DNA of 64,000 bases from Hippophae tibetana (lineage: Eukaryota; Streptophyta; Magnoliopsida; Rosales; Elaeagnaceae), in the NCBI GenBank assembly GCA_037013495.1, contig CM072810.1, positions 84,428,449-84,492,448 of the forward strand. Direction: 5' to 3'. A model generated the notes under the pieces. That model ran no database searches. It was not told the origin of the DNA and was given only the letters and a program-made list of their open reading frames with translations. Shown here piece by piece: positions 10,023-19,324 of the stretch. How positions within the stretch are numbered: the stretch's first letter is position 1; the number at the start of each line of letters is the position of its first letter. Made by a program: the position numbers and the translations under genes.

Positions 10023-11360
10023 TTAGTCTTTGCTCTTTTGCAAATGTTCAACTAACTGTTCAACTTGAACTTCCACCTTTTTGATAGAAGCTTCCACAGA
10101 GTCCAACCGTTGATTGGTTTTAGATTGGTTATCCCTACAGACTTGAATAAAAGAATTCAAGTTGTCCTCCAGGGTTGGTTTATTGGGAATGCTTCTTGGA
10201 ATAGGTGGGTGGAATTGCTGGCCTGGCTGGTTTGATCTTTGAGTGAAAGGAGGGTTGTTTTGCCTCCAGGAGAAATTTGGATGACTTCTCCACCCAGGAT
10301 TATAGGTATTTGAATTGGGGTCAAACCTTGGTCTCTGTTGATATGCTCCCAACACATTGACCTGTTCAGGTCCAGTTGTTTCTCCTTGATATAGACAGGC
10401 TTCAGTGACATGTCCCATGTTGCTATACAAACCATATTGATCATTATTGGTGTTGGTTTGTGTAGCGAGAAGGGCAACTTGCTTAGTCAGTTGAACAAGT
10501 TGTTGTTGAACTTCATTACTGGAGTCGATTTCATGAACTCTAGCTTTTCTCACTCGGGAGCTTTTCTGTTGGGAATTAGCACCCAACATCTCAAAGAGGT
10601 TATACGTCTCTGAGGCAGTCTTTTCTCCTATTGCTCCTCCTGCAGCGTTGTCGACAATGAACTGACATTGTTGTGTAAGTCCATCGTAAAAGAATTGGTT
10701 CTGCAACTGCAGGGGAAAGCTATGATGGGGACATTGAGTGAGAAACATTTTGAACCTATCCCAAGCTTCATGGAATGGTTCTCCCTCCATCTGAGAGAAA
10801 GTAGCAATCTTTCCTCTCAACTCTGATGTTTTTTTATGGGAATAGAATTTTCCCATGAATTTATTGTAAATGTTACCCCATGTCATCAGAGAACCTGGGG
10901 GAAGTGACATCAACCAAGCTTTGGCCTTATCCTTTAAGGTGTAGGGAAAACATCTCATCCTAAGTTGATCCTCGTTTAGAATACCGAGGGGGAATGTTTG
11001 GACCGTAGCATAGAAATCTCTCATAAAGGAAAGAGAATCTTCATTAGGTAGCCCATAAAAGGAAGGAAGCATAGAAAAATGAATATTTTTAAGGTCATAA
11101 TTCCGAGCAGCCTCTCCCAACTGGATAGCGGCAGTTATCGTGCCTATTACCGGTCTTGCAAACTCCTTCATCGTGGTTTCCCTAACATGTTGGTTTTCCT
11201 CCATTTCTTTTGGTTCTAGTAAAGGATTAAGTCTTGGTTCTATGTTTGGCTCAAAAACAAGTTGATGGGTGGAATCCAGTGTTGTTGACACTTGTTTAAA
11301 TTTATGAATATTATTTACATATGGTGTAAGGGGGTTTCCTAAGGATCTCCTACCACGCAT
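10023..11360 (-). CDS. gag: Stand-alone Gag (gag1) with altered zinc knuckle
   Basis: A 445-residue ORF homologous to the gag part of the downstream polyprotein. From about residue 70 it follows the Athila capsid pattern ([67 protein letters not shown]). Gag builds the virus-like particle and packages RNA. The first 70 residues have no counterpart in the second gag. The zinc knuckle near residues 305-320 reads YGLYSNMGHVTEAC: the first two Cys are Tyr, so zinc binding is probably lost. The ORF stops cleanly just before the point where the second gag continues into the GKLPSQPE linker, so it would make Gag alone without Pol. No stop codons or frameshifts interrupt it. It could be a functional second gag or a passenger kept open by recent origin. 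Confidence 0.9.
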   Translation of the reverse strand: MRGRRSLGNPLTPYVNNIHKFKQVSTTLDSTHQLVFEPNIEPRLNPLLEPKEMEENQHVRETTMKEFARPVIGTITAAIQLGEAARNYDLKNIHFSMLPSFYGLPNEDSLSFMRDFYATVQTFPLGILNEDQLRMRCFPYTLKDKAKAWLMSLPPGSLMTWGNIYNKFMGKFYSHKKTSELRGKIATFSQMEGEPFHEAWDRFKMFLTQCPHHSFPLQLQNQFFYDGLTQQCQFIVDNAAGGAIGEKTASETYNLFEMLGANSQQKSSRVRKARVHEIDSSNEVQQQLVQLTKQVALLATQTNTNNDQYGLYSNMGHVTEACLYQGETTGPEQVNVLGAYQQRPRFDPNSNTYNPGWRSHPNFSWRQNNPPFTQRSNQPGQQFHPPIPRSIPNKPTLEDNLNSFIQVCRDNQSKTNQRLDSVEASIKKVEVQVEQLVEHLQKSKD

Positions 11361-11782
11361 AGACTATTGTAAACATAAATTTAAAACTCCTGTCAACAAA
11401 AATAACAAATTTAGAGAAAATTTACATGGTATTTAATACAAAACTAGTTAAACCCTAAATTTTTTTTTATTATTTTTTTTTTGTTTTTTTGTTTTTTTAA
11501 ATAACATAATCAGTATTAACCAAGAGTGTTCCCAGGAAAGAATGGTGGTGCAACGGCTCCTTAAAAACCATTCTCCTAGCCAGAACAACATTCCCAGGAA
11601 AGACTAGTGGCACAAAGGCTTCCAAGAACTAGCCTCCTAGACAGAACTCCCTTAGATTTTTACTTTTCATGCTATTTAGTTAATTATGTATAAATTCAAG
11701 TAATGTTTTTTTTAACGGTAATTTTATTTTACTATTCACGCTATATTAACTTAAAATTTTTGAAATTTAAAATTTATATTTT
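11361..11782 (-). other. 5' leader between 5' LTR and gag1
   Basis: About 420 bp without an ORF, holding two tandem hairpin units (11528-11650) and homopolymeric T/A stretches. The primer-binding site should lie at the LTR edge, but I find no convincing match to a tRNA 3' end between 11700 and 11790. The inner LTR boundary is therefore uncertain (between 11761 and 11807). Confidence 0.6.
11528..11650 (-). repeat. Two tandem 62-bp leader units, each a hairpin
   Basis: Two imperfect copies of a 62-bp unit, both starting TTCCCAGGAAAG (11529 and 11591) and ending CCTAG(C/A)CAGAAC. Each folds on itself: AGAATGGT (11539-11546) with ACCATTCT (11567-11574), and AGACTAGT (11601-11608) with ACTAGCCT (11628-11635). 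An outer AGG/CCT extension is shared. Stem bases differ between units but pairing is kept, with one mismatch in the second. This suggests a selected RNA structure in the genomic transcript. Confidence 0.65.
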
Positions 11783-12283
11783 TTATTTATTTTTTTTTAT
11801 TTTTTTTAACCCACATCGTCGATTCTTGCCAATACTTTGGTTTTAATATTTATAAAACTCTCGCAAGTCCACGAATCATTTCGAAGAAAATGATAAGTAT
11901 ACTCCCAAGGTCGATCTAAGGAAGGAATGTATGTGGTTTTTAATTTATTATTCAAACTTTTAAAAACGAAATTAAATCCTAAACATCCTGTCACGATAGT
12001 TTGGTTTTTGTGTTCCTAATCTAATAACATAAAATAAACATATATACAGATTAATTAAATATAATCTAATAACATAAAAATAAACATAGATACAAATTCA
12101 ATAAATAATCATCTAAAAATAAACATATATACAGATTCAATAAATATTCATGCAAATTTTTATCATTTATATTAGCGGAGAATTTATGGATATAATAACT
12201 AAATTAATTATGCTTGCTCATATTATCTAGGTTATTAAAGATATAAATTGATATTTTATTGATTCTCTCTTTTTTATATAAAT

Positions 12284-12430
12284 ACCACCTTTGGTAGGGT
12301 TAGATATTCTTTGTTAACTAAACAAATCAATTAACACCTATGGGTGGGGTTGATAACTAATATGCTTAATTAAATTAATTCCTTTTTCTAAGAGATTGAA
12401 AGTGAACCATTTAAATGCCACCTTTGGTGG
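12284..12430 (-). repeat. Three short hairpin motifs in the 5' LTR
   Basis: Counterparts of the trio in the 3' LTR. CACCTATGGGTG (12335-12346) and CCACCTTTGGTGG (12418-12430) are intact. The first, near 12284, reads CCACCTTTGGTAGGG and has lost one pairing base. Confidence 0.55.
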
Positions 12431-13049
12431 GGTTAGACAGTTTAAACTTTATTCAAGGTGTCCAAATTAAACTTAAGAATTTAATTATCCGAGTACTAAC
12501 TTTCAAGTTTTAAAACCACTATTGAAAACATTTTGTCAATACATTTTCACATAATAATTCTTATAAAAACTTTTGAAATAGAGTTTCACCCTAACTACCG
12601 GGCGATTGTACCAACAAATAAAAGAGCACTACTCTAAATTAGATCGGATAACTAAACCTTAAAATCTAATTTTCAGGTTTAAGTTTGTAATGAAAAATAA
12701 TATATTTCTCTCTAACATTCTTAATATAAAATCTTGAATAAAAACAAAATCAATTCATTTTAAAGATTTTTACCTATTTAATATTTCGCAAGCATAAGAA
12801 CGTCGTTATTACATCATGTTTACTAAACAGCCAGCATAATTAAATTTAACCACAGACAAATTAAATATAACATGTAAGAATAAAACATAAAAATAACTGT
12901 AAAGAAAATAAAATCCTTACAGAACTTCGACGCTATTCCCGTAGCTGGAAAAACTCCAAGCGGAATTTGCACTCCCATTTATTGAATCAAAAAATCTAAA
13001 CTATTACAAAAACATTACAAGTTCCTCTCAAAAAGAGAAGAACTCTACA

Positions 13050-13163
13050 ACTAAGAGAATTGAACTAAAAACTAAGAGAAAAACTAAGAAAAGCTTAGAA
13101 ACTAAGAAAGAAACTAAGAAAATCTCAAAAACTAAGAAATGAGAGAAAGAAAGAAGAGAGAAG
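13050..13163 (-). repeat. Degenerate AACTAAGA tandem repeat in the 5' LTR
   Basis: Same tract as at 2311-2424. On the transcript strand it is a CT-rich leader just after the expected start site. It would be the start of the element's RNA. Confidence 0.7.
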
Positions 13164-13203
13164 TGTGCTTTGAAGGTGTGATTTGAAGTGAAGGGAAGGG
13201 GGG

Positions 13204-13211
13204 TATTTATA
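13204..13211 (-). promoter_or_regulatory. LTR promoter TATA box (5' LTR)
   Basis: TATAAATA on the minus strand, in CCTATAAATACC. Transcription would be expected to start about 25-35 bp further, near 13170-13180, and run leftwards through the leader into gag1. The as-1-like cluster lies 70-107 bp upstream. Confidence 0.75.
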
Positions 13212-13280
13212 GGTCAGGATGGAGAGAAAAAATGAGTAAAAAAAGATATTAAAAAATGTAAAAACGTGTATTGGAATTGC

Positions 13281-13311
13281 TGATGTCATTAATGACGTCA
13301 GCATGACGTCA
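13281..13311 (-). promoter_or_regulatory. as-1-like cluster of three TGA-factor sites
   Basis: Two perfect palindromes TGACGTCA (13293-13300 and 13304-13311) and one near copy TGATGTCA (13281-13288) start 12 and 11 bp apart. TGACGTCA is a plant bZIP (TGA-factor) target, and the as-1 element of plant promoters has TGACG words 12 bp apart. They lie 70-107 bp upstream of the TATA box, where an enhancer would be expected. The 3' LTR lacks this region entirely. Confidence 0.6.
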
Positions 13312-13520
13312 CGGGGGCAGCTGCACTTGAAAAATGGGGCGAAAACGCGTTGGGCGCGCGGAGGGGCAGCTGCTGGGCGCTGCGCGCTGCGCGCGGGGGG
13401 CTGTCGCTGCGCGCAGCTCGGCAACGTGAATAGTGCCTGTGCGCTGGGGCTCGCGCGGCATTGGGCGTTGGGGCGCACTAGGGCGCGCGCGGCTGGGCGC
13501 TGGGCTGCGGCGCGCGATTT
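13303..13520 (-). other. GC-rich, CpG-dense block in 5' LTR U3
   Basis: About 220 bp that is strongly GC-rich, full of GCGC words, with a repeated GGGGCAGCTGC (13314-13324 and 13363-13373). Everything around it is AT-rich. Short ORFs open here on both strands (for example 13303-13581 plus, 13309-13572 minus), but they are alanine/arginine-rich low complexity and not genes. It belongs to U3 upstream of the TATA box. Confidence 0.75.
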
Positions 13521-13813
13521 CCGTTTTTTGACATTTTTGACCTTTTCGACCCATTTTGTCCAATTTTTCCATGTTTGTTGACCTTTTCCCACTTATTTAT
13601 TAATATATTTGTGATGTATTGCTTCAAGTATTCCTCTTTTAGTCTTTAAATTGGGTTTTTATGCCAAAATACCTAAAAAACAATAAGAATACCCGTGATT
13701 CCGAAAAAGACAAATTTATATAAATATATGATAAAACATATAAATATATATATTTTTAATCAATTAATGTATATAAAATCATGGTTATTTTAGTGCTTTT
13801 TCAGCACTCATCA

Positions 13814-16800
13814 GGTATTAAGATTTAAATAGAAAACAAAATAATGATAAAAATTAGGAAAAATCAATAAGTGAAAAAAAAGCTTAAACATTTTCTAATG
13901 TCAATTTTACAAAAGAATGTTAGGGGAAATATTACTCCAAATTGTATATCATGATAATTATTATATATATAAATAGAATTTAATACGTCTTAAAATGACA
14001 AATTAGAAACGTTTCAAATGTTGTTCATTATTTTAAATAAGAGTTCAATAATTATCATTTTTAACTCATTTATGACATCAATATTCTTAACTTATTTGTA
14101 AGTTATTCTGGTTGTGTTGGACTGCACCGTAATGAAATTAAATTTGGATATTGCTTTCCCCCTAAGAATCCAGTTTCCAAACGCCTTATAGAAGTAAGAA
14201 GCAAAGAAATATGAGTGGAAATATTAAGCTCATCCTCTATAAAAATGATTCTTGCTACGTACCAAGAAGTTACAAATATTGTATAAAACCACCTCTTCCA
14301 TCACCATTTTTCATTGGGAAGAGACATAATATAATTCACATGAATATTCCTATGTTGGGTATTAAGACTTAAAAAGAAAACAAAATAATGATAAACATTA
14401 GGAAAACTCAATAAGTGAAAAAAAAGCTTAAACATTTTCTAATGTCAATTTTAGAAAAGAATGTTAGGGGAAAAATTACTCCAAATTTTATATCATTCTA
14501 ATTATTATATATTTAAGTAGAATTTACTACGTCTTAAAATGCCAAATTACAAATGTATCAAATTTTGTTCATTATTTAATATAAGAGAACAACAATTGTC
14601 ATTTTGAACTCATTTATGACATCAATATTTTTATCTTATTTGTAAGTTATTTTGGTTGTGTTGGAATGCACCGTATTGAAATTAAATTTGGATATTGCTT
14701 TCCCCCTAAGAATCTAGTTTCGAAACGCCTTACAGAAGTAAGAGGCAAAGAAATATGAGTGGAAATATTAAGTTCATCCTCTATAGAAATGTTTCTTGCT
14801 ACGTACTAAGAAGTTACAAAAATTGTCTAAAACCACCTCATCCATCACCTTTTTTCATTGGGAAGAGACATAATATAATTCGCATGAATATTCCTGTGTT
14901 AGGTATTAAGACTTAAATAGAAAAGAAAATAATGATAAAAATTAGCTAAAAACAATAAGTGAAAAAAAAACTTAAGCATTTTCTAATGTCAATTTTACAA
15001 AAGAATGTTAGGGGAAAAATTACTCCAAATTGTATATCATGATAATTATTATATATATAAATGCAATTTAATACGTCTTAAAATGACAAATTAGAAAAGT
15101 TTCAAATTTTGTTCATTACTTTATATAAGAGATTAATAATTATCATTTTAACTCATTTATGACATCAATATTCTTAACTTATTTGTAAGTTATTCTGGTT
15201 GTGTTGGACTGCACCGTATTGAAATTAAATTTGGATATTGCTTTCCCCCTAAGAATCTAGTTTCCAAACGCCTTATAGAAGTAAGAAGCTAAGAAATATG
15301 AGTGGAAATATTTAGGTCATCCTCTATAGAAATGTTTCTTGCTAGTACCAAGAAGTTACAAACAATGTCTAAAACCACCTCATCCATGACCTTTTTTTAT
15401 TGAGAAGAGAGATAATATAATTCACATGAATATTCCTGTGTTGGGTATTAAGCCTTAAAAAGAAAACAAAATAATGATAAAGATTAGGAAAAATCAATAA
15501 GTGAAAAAAAAAGCTTAAACATTTTCTAATGTCAATTTTACAAAAGAATGTTACGGGAAACATTACTCCAAATTGTATATCATTATAATTATAATATATT
15601 TAAATGGAATTAAATAGGTCTTAAAATTCCAAATTACAAATGTTTCAAATTTTGTTCATTATTTTATATAAGAAAACAAAAATAATAATTTTTAACTCAT
15701 TTATGACATCAATATTCTTAACTTATTTATAAGTTATTTTGGTTGTGTTGGAATGCACTGTATTGAAATTAAATTTGGATATTGCTTTCCCCCTAAGAAT
15801 CTAGTTTCCAAACTCCTTATAGAAGTAAGAAGCAAAGAAATATGAGTGGAAATATTTAGGTCATCCTCTATAGAAATGTTTCTTGCTAGTATCAAGAAGT
15901 TACAAAAATTGTCTAAAACCACCTCATCAATGACCTTTTTTCATTGGGAAGAGACATAATATAATTCACATGAATATGCCCGTGTTGGGTATTAAGACTT
16001 AAAAAGAAAACAAAATAATGATAAACATTAGGAAAAAGCAATAAGTGGCAAAAAAATCTTAAACATTTTCTAATGTCAATTTTACAAAAGAATGTTAGGG
16101 GAAAAAGTACTCCAAATTGTATATCACGATAATTATTATATATATAAATGCAATTTAATACGTCTTAAAATGACAAATTAGAAACGTTTCAAATGTTGTT
16201 CATTATTTTATATAAGAGATTAATAATTATCATTTTTAACTCATTTATGACATCAATATTCTTAACTTATTTGTAAGTTATTCTGGTTGTGTTGGACTGC
16301 ACCGTATTGAAATTAAATTTGGATATTGCTTTCCCCCTAAGAATCTAGTTTCCAAACGCCTTATAAAAGTAAGAAGCAAAGAAATATGAGTGGAAATATT
16401 AAGCTCATCCTCTATAAAAATGATTCTGGCTACGTACCAAGAACTTACAAATATTGTATAAAACTACCTCTTCCATCACCTTTTTTCATTGGGAAAAGAC
16501 ATAATATAATTCACATGAATATTCCTGTGTTGGGTATTAAGACTTAAATAGAAAACAAAATAATGATAAAAATTAGGAAAACTCAATAAGTGAAAAAAAA
16601 GCTTAAACATTTTCGAATGTCAATTTTACAGAAGAATGTTACGTGAAACATTACTCCAAATTGTATATCATTATAATTATTATATATTTAAATGGAATTA
16701 AATAGGTCTTAAAATGCCAAATTACAAATATTTCAAATTTTGTTCATTATTTTATATAAGAAAACAAAAATAATCATTTTTAACTCATTTATGACATCAA

Positions 16801-19324
16801 TATTCTTAACTTATTTGTAACTTATTCTGGTTGTGTTGGAATGCAACGTATTGAAATTAAATTTGGATATTGCTTTCCCCCTAAGAATCTAGTTTCCAAA
16901 CTCCTTATAGAAGTAAGAAGCAAAGAAATATGAGTGGAAATATTTAGGTCATCCTCTATAGAAATGTTTCTTGCTAGTACCAAGAAGTTACAAAAATTGT
17001 CTAAAACCACCTCATCCATGACCTTTTTTCATTGGGAAGAGACATAATATAATTCACATGAATATGCCCGTGTTGGGTATTAAGACTTAAAAAGAAAACA
17101 AAATAATGATAAAAATTAGGAAAACTCAATAAGTGAAAAAAAAGCTTAAACATTTTCTAATGTCAATTTTAAAAAAGAATGTTACGTGAAACATTACTCC
17201 AAATTGTATATCATTATAATTATTATATATTTAAATGGAATTAAATACGTCTTAAAATGCCAAATTACAAATGTTTCAAATTTTTTCATTATTTTATATA
17301 AGAAAACAAAAATTGTCATTTTTAACTCATTTATGACATCAATATTTTTAACTTATTTGTAAGTTATTCTGGTTGTGTTGGAATGCACCGTATTGAAATT
17401 AAATTTGGATATTGCTTTCCCCCTAAGAATCTAGTTTCCAAATGCCTTATAGAAGTAAGAAGCAAAGAAATATGAGTGGAAATATTTAGGTCATCCTCTA
17501 TAGAAATGTTTCTTGCTAGTACCAAGAAGTTACAAACATTATCTTAAACCACGTCATCCATGACCTTTTTTCATTGGGAAGAGACATAATATAATTCACG
17601 TGAATATGCCTGTGTTGGGTATTAAGGCTTAAATAGAAAACAAAATAATGATAAACATTAGGAAAACTCAATAAGTGGAAAAAAAAGCTTAACAATTTTC
17701 TAATGTCAATTTTACAAAAGAATTTTACGGGAAAAATTACTCCAAATTTTATATCATTCTAATTATTATATATTTAAATGCAATTTAATACGTCTTAAAA
17801 TGCCAAATTACAAATGTTTCAAATTTTGTTCATTATTTTATATAAGACAACAATAATTGTCATTTTAACTCATTTATGACATCAACATTCTTAACTTATT
17901 TGTAATTTATTCTAGTTGTGTTGGAATGCAACGTATTGAAAATAAATTTGGATATTTCTTTCCCCCTAAGAATCTAGTTTCCAAACGCCTTATAGAAGTA
18001 AGAAGTAAAGAAATATGAGTGGAAATATTAAGTTCATCCTCTTTAGAAATGATTCTTGCTACGTACTAAGAAGTTACAAATATTGTCTAAAACCACCTCA
18101 TCCATCACCTTTTTTCATTGGGAAGAGACATAATATAATTCACATGAATATTCCTGTGTTAGGTATTAAGACTTAAATAGAAAACAAAATAATGATAAAA
18201 ATTAGGAAAAAACAATAAGTGAAAAAAAACTTAAGCATTTTCTAATGTCAATTTTACAAACAAATGTTAGGGGAAAAATTACTCCAAATTGTATATCATG
18301 ATAATTATTATATATATAAATTGAATTTAATACGTCTTAAAATGACAAATTAGAAACGTTTCAAATTTTGTTCATTATTTTATATAAGAGATTAATAATT
18401 ATCATTTTTAACTCAATTATGACATCAATATTCTTAACTTATTTGTAAGTTATTCTGGTTGTGTTTGACTGCACCGTATTGAAATTAAATTTGGATATTA
18501 CTTTCCCCCTAAGAATCTAGTTTCCAAACGCTTTATAGAATTAAGAAGCAAAGAAATATGAGTGGAAATATTAAGCTCATCCTCTATAAAAATGATTCTT
18601 GCTACGTACCAAGAAGTTTCAAATATTGTATAAAACCACCTCTTCCATCACCTTTTTTCATTGGGAAGAGACATAATATAATTCACATGAATATTCCTGT
18701 GTTGGGTATTAAGACTTAAAAAGAAAACAAAATAATGATAAACATTAGGAAAAAGCAATAAGTGGAAAAAAAGGCTTAAACATTTTCTAATGTCAATATT
18801 AGAAAAGAATGTTAGGGGAAAAATTACTCCAAATTTTATATGATTCTAATTATAATATATTTAAGTGGAATTTACTACGTCTTAAAATGCCAAATTACAA
18901 ACGTATCAAAGTTTGTTCATTATTTAATATAAGAGAACAACAATTGTCATTTTTAACTCATTTATGACATCAATATTCTTAACTTATTTGTAACTTATTC
19001 TGGTTGTGTTGGAATGCACCGTATTGAAATTAAATTTGGATATTGCTTTCCCCCTAAGAATCTAGTTTCGAACACCTTATATAAGTAAGAAGCAAAGAAA
19101 TATGAGTGGAAATATTAAGTTCATCCTCTATAGAAATGTTTCTTACTACGTACTAAGAAGTTACAAAAATTGTCTAAAACCACCTCATCCATCACCTTTT
19201 TTCATTGGGAAGAGATATAATATCATTCACATGAATATTCCTGTGTTGGGTATTAAGACATAAATAGAAAACAAAATAATGATAAAAATTAGGAAAAAGT
19301 AATAAGTGAAAAAAAAAGCTTAAG
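13814..19324. repeat. Satellite array, heterogeneous monomers
   Basis: About ten monomers of roughly 544 bp, continuing the phase of the left flank: it starts GGTATTAAG, the part that follows CACATGAATATTCC in other monomers. Monomers here differ at many positions and mix features of the A and B types seen later. No gene. Confidence 0.93.

Larger units (their letters stand above)
1048..13813 (-). mobile_element. Athila-lineage Ty3/gypsy LTR retrotransposon, dual-gag
   Basis: A nearly complete element of about 12.8 kb inserted in the satellite and read on the minus strand. It has two long LTRs, gag, a second gag fused to protease and reverse transcriptase, RNase H, integrase, a polypurine tract, and terminal TG at the 5' end (13813). 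Protein motifs match the plant Athila lineage: protease [16 protein letters not shown], linker TLRSGK, and an integrase without chromodomain. The size fits Athila elements, which are typically 10-13 kb with LTRs of 1.5-2 kb. Departures from the family plan are an extra upstream gag, no env-like ORF, a one-base frameshift in pol, a U3 deletion in the 3' LTR, and no visible target-site duplication. It cannot be autonomous as shown unless the pol frameshift is a base-calling error. Confidence 0.95.
11783..13813 (-). repeat. 5' LTR (full-length U3)
   Basis: Matches the left LTR along its whole length, plus about 480 bp more in U3. It ends at 13813 with TGATGAGTGC on the minus strand, which contains a small AGTGCT/AGCACT hairpin shared by both LTRs. 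It has a TATA box, a pyrimidine-rich leader, a GC-rich block and an as-1-like cluster. The inner edge is approximate because of T-rich sequence at 11783-11807. The 155-residue ORF at 13125-13592 crosses the promoter and leader and is not a gene. Confidence 0.88.

Noticed and set aside
10157..10477. 106-residue minus-strand ORF inside gag1, and small plus-strand ORFs inside gag and pol
   Set aside because: They are out-of-frame shadows of the gag and pol coding sequences with no recognisable domain.
11528..11570. Primer-binding site hidden in the GGAGCCGTTGC word of the leader
   Set aside because: It resembles part of a tRNA-derived primer site, but it lies over 200 bp inside the LTR edge and lacks the terminal TGG context.
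13125..13592. 155-residue minus-strand ORF and overlapping 87-92 residue ORFs in the 5' LTR
   Set aside because: They run across the promoter and GC-rich block; composition is alanine/arginine-rich low complexity, and three different frames open at once, as expected for GC-rich DNA.
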